NCBI GenBank assembly: GCA_029990175.1 | Contig: JARKIP010000033.1 | Coordinates: forward strand, 9,672,001 to 9,736,000 | DNA from: Petunia secreta | Lineage: Eukaryota; Streptophyta; Magnoliopsida; Solanales; Solanaceae | Reading direction: 5' to 3' | DNA length: 64,000 nucleotides | Part shown: positions 35,501-46,955 of the stretch, piece by piece | How positions within the stretch are numbered: the first letter of the stretch is position 1 | Layout: each line of letters starts with the position of its first letter | Program-made: the position numbers and the translations under genes | Notes under the pieces: model-generated | Told to the model about the DNA's origin: nothing | What the model saw: the letters and a program-made list of their open reading frames with translations, nothing else | Databases searched by the model: none

Positions 35501-35941
35501 AATTACTGTAGTTAAGTGCTGTCAATTGCATTTGTCCTTTGTAGAGAATCCAAAGGGTAGATAAACATTTGAAAGAGGACTTAATCCATCTTATGACTAG
35601 TTTATAGATGTTGATCTGGTGATCCGTCAAGAAGCTCTTCAATTTAGTTTTGTGCTTCTTCATCCTTGAACCACTTTGCCTTCTGTAATCGACAGTGGTC
35701 TTGCTATGATATCTGACAATTAAAAAAAACTAAATTGATAACGTAACCTATATACTTTATGTAGCCCGATGTTGCTGCAAAGGTTACGGGAATGCTCTTG
35801 GAGATGGATAAGTCAAAGCTTTTATCATTGTTGGAGTCACCAGAATCTCTGGCAGCTATGGTGGAAGAAGCTATTGAGGTGATCAAGCTCTCTAAATCTG
35901 AAGTTTCCAATCAAGATTCTGCTGAAGTTGCAGTCAATTGA
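29527..35941 (+). CDS. PAB: Cytoplasmic poly(A)-binding protein
   Basis: Ten exons: 29527-29719, 31209-31327, 31430-31623, 31772-32031, 32126-32232, 32320-32509, 33525-33811, 33996-34127, 35216-35410 and 35765-35941. All introns are GT-AG and phases agree; 617 codons. RRM1 about 13-90 (LYVGDL, RYGYVNF), RRM2 99-175 (VFVKNL, RGYGFVQF), RRM3 191-268 (LYIKNL, KGFGFVNF) and RRM4 294-370 (VYVKNI, KGFGFVCF). A short proline-rich linker leads to the MLLE domain at about 531-602 with KVTGMLLEMD. Family knowledge: it binds mRNA poly(A) tails, contacts eIF4G, and recruits PAM2-motif partners through MLLE. The short linker and sequence suggest the PAB6/PAB7-like class, but the exact subgroup is inference. 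Confidence 0.96.
29720..31208 (+). other. PABP intron 1 (1489 nt) with repeated segments
   Basis: A large first intron. A motif of the form TTTCTTTGTGTATGAAAAAT, followed by ACAGGATAATTGGATTT, recurs in diverged form at about 30130, 30408, 30890 and 31066. TTTTTCTGGGAATTCTGCAT plus GAGTTGATCTTT occurs at 30529 and 31146. GTGCACCGGGCTGC at 29773-29786 matches the extreme 3' end of the Au SINE family. Confidence 0.75.
32510..33524 (+). other. PABP intron 6 (1015 nt)
   Basis: Lies between the exon ending RRM4's RNP1 region and the exon that finishes RRM4. AT-rich, no recognisable insert. Confidence 0.8.
34363..34413. repeat. (GGATGA)n microsatellite in PABP intron 8
   Basis: About eight GGATGA or GGATGC hexamers within the 1088-nt intron 34128-35215. 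The rest of the intron shows no recognisable element. Confidence 0.9.
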
Positions 35942-36495
35942 GCAAGGCTGCTTCGATAATCTTGTCTTTTGCAAATATAGATGTTTCCATCAGGCAATAT
36001 TGCTAGGAAATAGAGTTAGAGAAGTGTTGTCAAAAAATATGTTTGGCATTTTGCCGATATAGACCACATATGTTTCCAAAAGTTTCATTACCTTCCATAG
36101 AAGAATTCGTTCAGTTTTAACATGAAGTCATGAATAATTCTAGTTTTAATACAAACTTTTAAAACTACTATCATAGTTCACTTTTGCATTTATTTGAATG
36201 TCCTGCTTTATATTTGGAAGTTCTAGATTCCTTCCGTGTTAAAGTTGTATTCCTTTTCAAATTGGCTTTGTCAGATGATATTTGAGAAAGAAGATTGACA
36301 ATTTGCGGACAGTTTTTCTCCACATAATTAGGAATTTATCACCAACGTTGCTATGGGAATTAAAATGCACTAGTTCCAAGTTGGGCAAATTTGTAGCTTT
36401 ACTGAACTTACTTCATCAATACTTTAACCAGTTGGGTTTTTTTCCTTTTCTTTTCCTTTTTTTGGTAATAAATGCACTATATGTACTTTTATCCA
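35942..36495 (+). other. PABP 3' flank and UTR
   Basis: Sequence between the PABP stop and the TRIM element. TTTTGTGCCT-type and TTTGTA-rich stretches are expected for a plant 3' UTR, but no poly(A) signal could be fixed. Confidence 0.5.
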
Positions 36496-37999
36496 TGTGA
36501 CACCCCAACTAATAAATATCTCACATCGGCATAACACAAAAGCTGGATATTTAAGTAGGGACATTTATAAAACTACCTACTAGACTCAAAGTAATTAGAC
36601 CCTCTATACCCACAACTATTCAATTTAGGGATTTTTACCCCACATAACCATTCTCAACCATTATCCACTTTTTGTAACCATATTTTGTCCTTTCTTTTCC
36701 TAGCATATTTTATTAAATATAATTTGATGATATATATATTTAAAAAATATGGGACAAATCCACTTTTTGTAACCATATTTTGTCCTTTCTTTCTTTTCCT
36801 AGCATATTTATTAAATATAATTTGATGATATAAATATTTAAAAAATATGAGACAAATATATATGTGTATAGAAGGTATATATACAAAATATCAATCTATT
36901 ATATTTGATATTTTAATTATAAATTAAATTTTAAATATAAATATTGTGGCTATATTATGTTAGTGCTAAATGACTTGTTAATATGAAATATTGTGGGCTA
37001 TTTATGTGTAAATCCCTTGAATTTACATCATATACCCAAAATTTTAGTGGGATTTTTACCCCACATAACCATTCCCAACCCTTATCCACTTTTTGTAACC
37101 ATATTTTATCCTTTTTTTCTTTTCCTAGCATATTTATTAAATATAATTTGATGATATAAATATTTAAAAAATATGGGACAAATATATATGTGTATAAAAG
37201 GTATATATACAAAATATCAATCTATTATATTTGATATTTTAATTATAAATTAAATTTTAAATATAAATATTGTGACTATATTATGTTAGTGCTAAATGAC
37301 TTGTTAATATGAAATATTGTGGGCTATTTATGTGGAAATCCCAATTTTAGTTACCTGCTATGCCCATTTAAGCCCAAACTTTCAGCACCCAGAGAGCCCA
37401 CTATATTTTTCCCCTTCAGCCGAAACCCTGTACACCCAAAGAGCTCAATACGTTTTTCCTTTTATATTTCTATTTTCTTTCTCATTCAATTAAATTATTT
37501 CCCACCTTCTTTTTTATCATTTCTTATATTTTATGTAATGGATGTTCATTCAGCTTTTTGTTCATTTCTTTAATTTCATGTGCATTTATTTTTTTCGCTC
37601 TCTTTTTTCTTCTCAATACTAATGAAAACAACTTAAGTTAGTATACTTTTTTCTTTTCATTCTTTTTTTTTTTCTTTTTTTAAGGGAAAAAAATAACTGA
37701 TATAATATTGACTTTTCTTATTCCTTTTATTTTTTATATAAACGTAAATTGATATAGTATACCTTTTTATTTTCTTTCATTTTTTATACAATTTATTAAA
37801 AAAATATTTGTTTTCTATTGTAAGCATGATAAAATTTTAGCCCGAGAAAGCATAATGATATAATATACCTTTTAAATTTATTATTATTATTATTATTATT
37901 TTTATTATACCTTGCCACAAGAGTATATAATTATATTGAATTTCAATACAATAACATGCCAATAAGGTATATTGTATACTATAAAAGTATATAATAGGA

Positions 38000-38970
38000 A
38001 ATTTTGTTTATGTAGTACGTCAATAATGTATACTTATCTGTTATACTACGAATTTCTCTTTGAAATAAAATGTATACTAAAAGAATATACGGTATACTAA
38101 GAAGTATATTGAATTCAAAACACTAAATTCAAATACAAAAAGGTGTATACCAAAAAGGTATACATTACTTAAAATAATAAAATTTGAAGCATTCATTTGT
38201 TCAATAGTAGATCACACATCCAAACATGAAGAGGTATACTAAAAGAGTATATGGTATACCAAAAAGGTATACTAAATTCAAAATAGAAAAATTTGAAACA
38301 TTCATTTGTTCGATAGCAACTCACAAACATTAAAGTTGTATACCAAAAAAGTATACAATATAGCGAAAAAGTATAATGTATTTAAAAGAGCATAAAAACT
38401 AAAAAACCGGTTTGTTCTATAGAGCTCACACTTCGATCCAAACACTAAAATGTATATAGCATATGTCAAAAATATATACTAAATTTAAAATAACAAAAAT
38501 AATAATTTGGAGTATATTATTTCAAACATAGAATTCTTCAAAGAAAAAATAAGAGTATATACAGTAAAAGCATACAATATACTCTAAAAGTATACAGTTA
38601 TAACAAAAAGAGTGGGTATACTATTTCAAAGCATACATTCTTCAAAGATAAAAATAGCATTATATACTATAAAAAGTATACAGTAACTCAAGGGTATATA
38701 GTATACTCTGAGGGTAGTGATAACAAAAAATTGGTGTATACTATTTCAAAACTTACATATTAAAATAAAGAATAATACTATATACTGTAAAAGTATACAA
38801 TATACTAGAAAGGTATACGGTTATAGTAAATTATATACTACATCAATATACTATTTTAATAAATTAATGCAGTATACAATTGAAGTATAAGTGTAAAAAA
38901 CTATATACTATAATAGTATACTGCCACAATTTACTGCAACAGTATACTATTGTAGTATACAATTTATGCA
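38000..38970. repeat. Array of GTATAC-centred motifs
   Basis: Dozens of GTATAC and GGTATAC motifs spaced 10-40 bp apart with A-runs between them, for example AGTATAC and AAAAAGGTATAC. They read the same on both strands and lie inside the 3.35-kb Mutator-like element. Confidence 0.7.
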
Positions 38971-38999
38971 CTTTCTTCTTTGATTTTCAACTCATAAAT

Positions 39000-39480
39000 T
39001 CGATCTCAAGCACCTCGAATCGGCTCCAAATTCGATCAAATTTTAGCATAAACTTTTCAAAGATATTAGAGACAATATTTTACAACACCCAGTTCGAATC
39101 AAACAACAAATGATTAAAAAAGTTCATATTCAAGAGCTTCAAGTAAAAAGTGGTGGGTATTCAAGAATCATCTCCCAAATACCTCAATTCAACTCCAAAA
39201 GAGATAAAAAAATTGGCATGAACTTTTCCAAATGTACTAGAAACAATATTTTACAACACCCATTTCGAATCAAACAATAAATAAAAAATTAAAATTTTAT
39301 ATTCAAGAGCTTCAAGCTCAACAATGGTGGATATTCGGAAACCATCTTCCAAACACCTCAAATCAACTTCAAATGCAAACAAAATTTAGTATGAACTTGC
39401 TCAAAGCAATAGAAATAATATTTCGTGACACCCACTTCAAATCAAACAACAAATTTGAGACACCCACTTCAAATCAAATA
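39000..39480. repeat. Three to four tandem units of about 120 bp
   Basis: Each unit carries CACCTC(G/A)AAT-CAACTCCAAA, an AGCATGAACTTTTC-like block, ACAATATTTTACAACACCCA and TCGAATCAAACAACAAAT. The last unit is shortened. Confidence 0.75.
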
Positions 39481-40179
39481 AAAAATTTGGTTTGAAATGA
39501 ATTCTTCAAACACATGCAGTAAGCAATCATTAGAACCCTCACACATCAACTATAAATACATAAATCTCCATCAATTTCAATGAATTTATGTAATAATCAA
39601 AAGATGATAATTTGATAGAAACAAAAAATAATTGGGTTATGTAAAGGAAGAAGGAGAAGAGAGTCATTAATTTAAAAGATTTTTTACAATAATCAAAAGA
39701 TGAGAATGGGAGAGAAACAAAAAGTAAGTGGATTTTGTAAAGGATGAAAGAGAAATAGAGAAGAGAAGAACGAAGTATATTTTTTTCAACGAATGAATGA
39801 GTGTAATGGGTAGGTGTGTAATTATTATAGATTTATTAGGTACATAAGTTTGAGATGGATAGGTGGGGGGTAATTTCTTTAGGTTTTATGGGCACACAGT
39901 GTAAATGTCCCATTTAAGTAAGCATGCCTTAGACCGCAGTGACGTGTTTTAAAGCCGTGCGGGCCTAAGCCCAAAGCGGACAATATTACTGACGGGCTTG
40001 GACTATTACCGATGGTATCAAAGCCACTTCGTGTCAACCTTGTCGATTTGCTGAGTCCGTAAGAGGGGGTGTATGTGACACCCCAACTAATAAATGTCCC
40101 ACAGGCTATTACAAAAACCCTAGTGACGCGTTTTAAAGCCGTGCGGGCCTAGTCCCAAAGCGGACAATGGGCTATTACA

Positions 40180-40595
40180 AAAAGAAACGAGAGTGCATCA
40201 CTCTTTTGTAAGAACAAAAATCATGTGATTTCAGAGAGAGGACTTAATGCACATTACAAGTAAATGGACAATGGTGTTCTAGTTAAAGATCTTTGATCTC
40301 GTAAGGGCAATAAGCTCTCTAAAAAACAACCTCCTTTTGAAGTCAAGATTACACCTGCACTTCTTCTCTGGTTAAGAAGCAAGTAAATTAAACAAGCCCT
40401 CTTTTATATCAGAGGCATAGATGATTATGAATCAACAATCCCTTCATTTCTCCAATGCCTTCTCAAACTTGATTGACCCCCTTTGAACTAACTTACATTC
40501 ACCTTCAACCCTTAAATAGCAATTGCCCTAACACAGCAGGTTTTGGTGGAAGCAATGTACAATGAGAATCAGCTTCTAACTGATGGTACTTAGAA
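40180..40595. other. PSF1 3' flank
   Basis: Lies between the TRIM and the PSF1 stop codon on the minus strand. It should hold the PSF1 3' UTR. No other feature was recognised. Confidence 0.5.
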
Positions 40596-43128
40596 TCAAC
40601 TTGTGAGTTCTTCCATTAAGCCCTGTCATTAGAGCAAAAAATAGAAGTATGAGAAAAAATGTGTGCATTTATTACAAACACGATAATATGTTGTATAGGA
40701 AAACCACCTGAGAAATATACTGCTCAGCATCAGTTCGCCTAATGAATAGAATTGCATGACGAGCAAGGTTGGCTAATTGGTCGCTGAGGACAACATTACC
40801 AATGTCTTCAAGGACCCTCACTTTGATATAGGGATCTTTAGGAGGCACCATATCCTGTGAAAACCAAAGATAAGGAAACTAAGTGGCCTATCATTTGAAT
40901 TTGAACTGTGCAGGTCTCCGAGATATCTAACAATTTACAGGGAAAGCAGTGCTACCCTGTTCACCAGATTTTCCAGAAAACTTTGCGCACTAAATTTTAA
41001 ATGGAAGTAAAGTTTCCCTGAACCTTCACAATTAAGAAACAAAGGGACAAAAGAAGAAAATAAAGAGGTGGTCATCTTTAAGGTTATCAATCTAGTTCTT
41101 TATTTGAGCACATTGAACTTCTGATAATCTTTTCGGAGAGTTCTAATCCATTGATTGGTTTAATTATCCAAAGCTTAAAATTGTTAGCAATGAGGGGAAT
41201 TTGGTAGCCTCCAACTCATAAAAGAGAAAAACAGAAAAGAAAAAAAAAAAATTTTGCCACCCTCCTTACATATTAGAGATTACCACACATGCTCAAGTTC
41301 AAGCTATCTTCGCTTGCCTCGATGGTAAAGGAAAATGGAGAAGAACACCATGAGCTACACAAAATAGGCACTAGACTAATTGTTAGACTTACTGTCACTT
41401 ATAAAAAATCAGAAATTGATGAGCTAAACAAAATAGGCACTAAATTAACTGTTGCATCAATACGACAAGAGGGGGGAAAAAAAAGAGCACAAGATACTAT
41501 TTTTTTTTTTTTTTTATAACGAGCACAAGATACTATTTATAAGTGAATCATATATGATGTTTAGAGCAACATTACTCTTTTATATGCTCTGGTGGATTCA
41601 AGCAATAGTAAATCATGACTAAAGAATGTTTCTCTTTCCAACGAAATTATAATGATATGTAGAAAAGTGCTGCTCTCAAATATTATCAACAGGTTAGAAC
41701 AATTAACATTTTCAAAGGAGGGCAATGCAAAATTTTCTACAAGGAGATAAAGCCATTTTAGGAATTCCAAGAGTACAGAAGACATAACCTGGTTAGAACC
41801 TAGAAGCAAGAGCTTACCTTCTTCAATTTCAGGCGTGTTAGTCTAAGGTGTGCTTATAATCTTTTCACCACAGCACTTTGACCAATCTATTAGGACATAA
41901 GTAAGGAGTTATGAGAAGAGAATACTTTACCACTCCCAAATCTAGATCGAGTGCTGACATGTACGATTGGAGAGTTGCAGCGTGATTCTTAAAATATTCT
42001 TTCTCTGAGGTACTCAGCTTCTCTTCAATTTCTTCTGGAAGCACTCGCTCAAGGGTCCATCCCAATCTGCGGATGACTTCTGCTCGATTGTATCTATAGG
42101 AGGAACCGGAAGGAAAGTTTATAAGAGATGCAGGGAAGATCAGGAATAGTTGACCTTTTGAAGGACAGCAGAGAAACTAATTATTACTCACACATAAGCC
42201 ATCAGACAACGTTTGTTGCGGATGAGAGACTGATGATGGATAAGTAGCCCATGGTAATTATCATCTTTGGGTAGCTCCGCATTTGCACTTCTATCAGTCT
42301 CAGGTGGCTCATTGTCATCAGGCGATTCATTATTTGAAATTCCATCATTTTGAGTTCGGTTAGCATTTGAACTTTCAGCGGGAGTTTTTGCATTCATTTT
42401 CCTGTGTAAAACTCGAGATGGATAAGGTCTGTGCAATACAGCTATACTCCATTTGGCACTTGGCAAAGAAAACACATATGTATAATATCATGAAACCCCT
42501 ACTAATGATAAGCTGATTCCATATGTAAGTACTGTTAACTTGAGATTTGCTACGTGTTTGATACATTTCATATGTTTTCTTTCAACTATTTTGGCGTATT
42601 AGCAGATAAGGAAAGAATAACTTTTGTGCACACTGTCAAGTGTCAACATGCTGAGTCAATTTCAGAAATTAACTGAGATTAATACATAATACGTGAAGTT
42701 ACAACAAATCAAAACACTCCTACAGCCAGATGTAGCCAATTTACAAAAGGTATGGAAATTTGGAGGACAAGCTCCTAATGCTAATACTTAGGCCCAAGGC
42801 AGCAAAGTCGGAAGCTTCAGATGATACAGCACTAACATACACCTGGGAGCTATGAGATGCACTGATCTTCAGAGAGCTTAGTGACTAGGCAACCAGTAGG
42901 GCACAAACACCCTGAGGCTTCAGTGCTTAGGTGCTGGACGCCTGGACCAAAGCCCCTAGTGCTACCCGAAGATAGGAGCTCAGCACCGAGGTGCTCCAAG
43001 GCAAAGACTGGTTCTTAAACATGCTTGCGTGAAGGCTATAGATAGGCCAATTTAGGGCTTAACAAGGGAGCTGCAGGGAATAAAAAGAGGCAGGATCTAT
43101 TTTGAATTAAATTTTTCTTCTACTTCAT

Positions 43129-43168
<40 letters not shown>

Positions 43169-46100
43169 TATGTTTTCATGTTTAAGATTATTGTTAGGAT
43201 GTTCTTTGTGCTTAGCAAGAACTAATTCCTCGTCCTTTTTTTTTCTTTTTTCTTTTTTTGATAAGGTCAAGTATTATTAAGACAGGACTAGGTTACATTG
43301 CATATTCAGAGATTCTAACAAATCCAGCATATCATTCAAATTCAAAACTAAATTCCCTTTCATCCAATAGTACGAATTCTGCATACACCTATATTTAACA
43401 ACAGAGAGAAATCTCATTTTTATCTTCAAAACATATCTCCTATTTCTTTCTGTCCACATAGTCCAAGCAATGAAGGAATAGACATCCAAATCTTGTGAAA
43501 TCTGCCGGTTTAATAGAGCTTCCAACAGCAAAACAAACTTTTAAAGCTGAGGGGTGCTGCCCAATGAACTCCAAAGATAGTCAAGACATAATCCATGGCT
43601 GCCAACTGAAAATGCGGAGTATGAAAAGATGATAAACATATTCAATGGATTTTTCACATAGATATCAGCTGCACAACATATACCCACTTTTTTGCAGATT
43701 CTCATATGTTAGACAAGCCCCATAGCTACCAACCACCCAAAACAAGCCACTTTAGGGAGCAAGGGGACTAATGTGCTCCGAATCATCTTCCAAGTCCAGG
43801 AAGCAACATTTATATCAGAATTTTCCTGCAATTCTGTAGAAAGAGTTCGCCCGAGTATTCTCCATTGTTGCTTGCCTTCCAATACATAGTATCATCTTTA
43901 TGCCTGTCTAACACAGCAGGTTGCATTGTACAGAAAAAAGCCCAACATCTTCCAGCTCCCAGTCATAAATCCATCCTAACTGAATATTCCATCAGCCATT
44001 ACTGAAACAATCAGCCAACAATATATCAGAACAATGCACCAGCCTGTATAAGGTTGGAAATTGATCCTTAAGCAGCCTTCTCCAGCATTATCTTTCCATA
44101 ACCTGATTCTTTTTCCATCTCCCTCTGTCAAGACAGTATGCTTGACAAAGTTTTCACAGAGATTAGCAATTTGCTCCAAAAGATCCAACATAAGTAGTTT
44201 TAACAGGTTTTGAGCCTAAAAACCTTCTCTACCATATTTGATTTCAACAACATATTTCCAAGTCGCTTCTTCTCCATTATTGAACCTCCACAACCGTTTA
44301 CTAAGTAGGCTTATCTTACGAAATTTGAGGTTCCTCACCCTAATCCTCCATCTTCTTTATTTCTCCTCACTCTATTTCATATTACTAAATGATATTTCTT
44401 TTTATCCGCATTTCATTGACATAAAAAGTCTCTTCTGACTTTATCAATCTGCTTCTCCAACTTGACTAGAATAGGTAGGAGGGACATAAAGTATGCGGGA
44501 ATACCATCTTAACACTATTGATCAAGTCAAACTTCCACCAAAAGAAAACTATTGATTTTTCCAAGGAGCTACTTTCTTCTCGCACTTTCCAATAAGCATT
44601 GCCACACTTTAGTGTCCTTCATTCTAGAACTGTAATGGATCTTGATGTGTATTTTGAAGTCTTAATTAGTTCTTGTTGCTTTATTGATGGTTATTGAGTT
44701 GTTCATTCAAATCTTAATCGTATGCTTCTAGTTACTTGGTCATCAACAGGATTGTTAGAATGGTCAATTAAATTCTTGTTTGTCATTTAATTTCTGCCAA
44801 GGACCCGACCACCTTCATTTGCTCCTCAAGGAAGAGATTAAGTTAGTTGGGACAGACCGACAAAGAAAGGGAGCAAATTTAACTGAGACACTTGTCCCGA
44901 CAAAGAAAGGGAGCAAATTTAACTGAGACACAAAGTGTACTATTTTTCCTACTATTTTCCCTCTTCTTCCTAATTCCTTAGACCCTATCACTTTTAGTTG
45001 ATTTTCTTAATTCTAGGTCTTTAGATTGTTAGAATTAAAAACGATGAGGGACAGAACTTTTCATTCTTTTTATTTTGTCGAGAAATTAACGGAGAGTATT
45101 AGTTGCTATCTGTACATCTCTCATGTGAAATAAAGAATTAGAAACATAGGGAACTCTTTCAAGGACTTCACATTGTATTGGATAATTGAAAACACTAAGC
45201 TGCTTAAAACTTCAGCTAATTCGCAACATGGTTTTGAGGGATGGAAAGTTTGGTTGAGAAAATTCTTAGAAGAGACAAGAAAACAGGCAAAGGCAAACAT
45301 AAAAGCTTAAGAGAGCCAAGTAAAAGAAAGTAATGGCTGCGCAAAAGAAAGAAATTACTTCCACTGAACGGTCTTTCCATTGAAGCAAAAGCTTCAGAAA
45401 AGTCAGCATGCTGACGACAAGAATCATGGAGAAGAAAAGTAGTGTATGATAGATGAAGTATCTACGCATAACATAACAGAAGCAAACTGGTTAACAAAAC
45501 AAGTAAAATAGGACAGAGTTCAGGAAATTTGCGAAGTGTACTTGTTATGAAAAGAATTTTCAATAATAAGATATATTAGAATCAATATAAAAGTCACTTG
45601 ACCACTGTAATAAATACAGCAATAGTTGTAGCAGAAATAGCTGAATAACAAACAACTCAAAGAAAGCTTGTAAAAACAGAAGGGATGGGTTAAGCTTACC
45701 TCACCAGGGAGTTGAGGTGAAGGAAATGGCTGTTACATTCTTCGAGTACTTGTGTAAATAGATCCGTCTGTATTGATAACAAATTACTGTGTTAGCATAT
45801 AAAACTCTAAGGAAATGATTAACCTGAAATTAAAATAATAACCTGACCACCAAAACTACAATACTGGTTCAAAATGTATATACATAGCAGCTAAGAAAAG
45901 AGCCCACAGAACATCAACTTTATCTTAATTTAAGAACAAACATGATCTGTCATCTTCTAATGAAATTTTGCTATAATATATAGCAATTATAACTAAATGT
46001 ATAATTCTGATTATAAGAAAATCTACATTTTGAGTACAACAAACCCACTACAGCATCTATAACATGCACGATTATGATAAATCTCCCCAGTTATCTTATT

Positions 46101-46486
46101 CCTCCAAATTTTCACAACAGATCTCGCAATGAACCCAGAGGCGGGTCCAGGATATGAACTTGATGGGTGCAACTTCTAAATTCCTTACATTGAACTTGCA
46201 GTACTTCTGATATTATCGATTCAAAATCTAATTTTTTTGTTAAAAAGTTTGTGTTCTTTCACATGTATATATATGTTCCGCGTCAAAAAAAAAAACTGGA
46301 TTCAGTTGAACCTGTAGCTTTAAAGCTAGCACAATCTTTAAACAATATGCAATCTACTTTCTCATAACAAGGAGTACTAATTATTCAAATACAGAAAACG
46401 TAATTACATACATTGAAAGCAGCAAGTTGGCCAGGTTCGCTCTCCGCGAATTCTTGAACTAATTCGCTTCCTTTCTTCCCATACAT
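40596..46486 (-). CDS. PSF1: GINS complex subunit PSF1
   Basis: Six exons on the minus strand: 46486-46412, 45767-45700, 42401-42192, 42093-41931, 40854-40708 and 40622-40596. All introns are GT-AG and phases agree; 229 codons. Motifs in order: MYGKKGSELVQEF at the start, SLIRNKRCLMAYVYNRAEVI at about 104-123, EKEYFKNHAATLQSYM near 150, DMVPPKDPYIKVRVLED from 173, and FIRRTDAEQYISQG before the stop. These are the hallmarks of PSF1 (GINS1). Family knowledge: PSF1 with SLD5, PSF2 and PSF3 forms GINS, which joins CDC45 and MCM2-7 as the replicative helicase in the nucleus. It is somewhat longer than the about 200 residues usual for the family because of an acidic, Asn-rich linker near 50-95. It looks intact. 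Confidence 0.95.
41281..41530. other. Repeat-like segment in PSF1 intron 4
   Basis: GATGAGCTAAACAAAATAGGCACTA-type sequence occurs twice (about 41350 and 41420), with a poly(T) tract at 41501-41515. It probably belongs to a small decayed insertion within the 1076-nt intron 40855-41930. Confidence 0.4.
43130..43169. repeat. (CTTT)n microsatellite
   Basis: Ten tandem CTTT units in PSF1 intron 2, about 65 bp from the poly(T) end of a LINE. Confidence 0.95.
43236..44640 (-). mobile_element. L1-type LINE remnant in PSF1 intron 2
   Basis: Minus-strand translation with frameshifts and stops gives, in order, FFWWKFDLINSV, SRLIKSEETFYVNEM and LSKRLWRFNNGEEATWKYV, then VEIKYG, EGDGKRIRLWKDNAGEG, LFWVVAMGLV and AWTMWTERNRR. 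These blocks are the end of a plant L1-type reverse transcriptase followed by the zf-RVT region. The 3' end is a T-rich tract at 43236-43259, which is poly(A) on the minus strand, preceded by CTTATCAAAAAAAG. It is 5' truncated and dead, and lies in the same orientation as PSF1 inside its 3.3-kb intron. Confidence 0.88.
44857..44932. repeat. 40-bp tandem duplication in PSF1 intron 2
   Basis: CCGACAAAGAAAGGGAGCAA followed by ATTTAACTGAGACAC occurs at 44857 and again at 44897. Confidence 0.9.
46137..46340. mobile_element. hAT-type MITE in PSF1 intron 1, decayed
   Basis: CCAGAGGCGGGTCCAGGATA, followed by TGAAC, at the left matches the common Solanaceae hAT MITE end CCAGAGGCGGAGCCAGGAT. The right end near GAACCTGTAGCTTTAAAGC is decayed. 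An A-run follows the usual CGCGTC motif at about 46280. No duplication could be confirmed. Confidence 0.5.
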
Positions 46487-46714
46487 TTTTGTTCTAATCC
46501 AAATGGGTCAAACAAAAACTAGTCAAAATTTACCTGTATTCAAAGAGACATTTCATCAAACGTCAAAACTGCATAATTTAAATCATTTAAAATGCTCTTG
46601 CAAAAATATCCATAGATAATGAAAACAGTTATTTTATGCACCTATTTTTGGTTGTATTGGAGAAGTGTAGTTCCTACACGAAATTTGGATTTCAGCTTTG
46701 CACAAAAGTGGATT

Positions 46715-46752
46715 TTTTGGCGGGAGTTTATTTAAAAACTAGCCGCCAAAAA
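46715..46752 (-). promoter_or_regulatory. Two E2F-like sites upstream of PSF1
   Basis: TTTTGGCGGGA at 46715-46725 (plus strand) and TTTTTGGCGGC read on the minus strand at 46742-46752 face each other, 229-266 bp before the PSF1 ATG. Both match the plant E2F consensus TTT(G/C)(G/C)CG(G/C). E2F sites are usual in promoters of replication genes expressed in S phase, so the position fits the PSF1 call. Binding itself is inference. Confidence 0.75.
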
Positions 46753-46955
46753 TGGGGTATCAATATTTAAAGGGTTTTCAGTTGTCCAAAGTACCCCCCT
46801 GTCAGCAGCTGGCACATTTAAATGCATATGAGAACGTATAAAAAATTTCACTCCGTGCCCTCAATAAGACATGGTCTTACCTAATTACACTCACTTACAA
46901 ATATTTTAAGTAAATGCCCTCCACATCATATCCCCTTATGAAAGGACTATTTTGT

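Larger units (their letters stand above)
36558..39911. mobile_element. Mutator-like element (short TIR), 3354 bp, in the TRIM LTR
   Basis: The ends GGGACATTTA and TAAATGTCCC are perfect 10-bp inverses. An exact 9-bp duplication ATTTAAGTA flanks them (36549-36557 and 39912-39920). A 9-bp duplication points to the Mutator superfamily, here of the kind with little terminal repeat. A block of about 300-390 bp is directly duplicated near the left end (36628-37017 and 37051-37342). The interior is extremely AT-rich and packed with GTATAC palindromes (37900-38970). Tandem blocks of roughly 120 bp follow (39000-39480). No transposase is seen. Confidence 0.88.
36496..40179 (+). mobile_element. TRIM retrotransposon, split by a DNA element
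   Basis: Leaving out the insertion at 36558-39911 and one copy of its target duplication, a miniature LTR element of about 320 bp remains. The 5' LTR starts TGTGACACCCCAACTAATAA (36496) and ends near 40010. A primer site TGGTATCAAAGCC (40013-40025) resembles the initiator tRNA-Met complement TGGTATCAGAGC. A very short interior ends in the polypurine AAGAGGGGGTGTA. The 3' LTR starts TGTGACACCCC (40074) and ends about 40179. There are no ORFs. The 3' LTR lacks a central piece present in the 5' LTR. Confidence 0.85.

Noticed and set aside
36496..40179. Cassandra-type TRIM carrying a 5S RNA gene
   Set aside because: The LTR start TGTGACACCCC is similar in style, but I cannot see the 5S internal promoter boxes, so I call only a generic TRIM.
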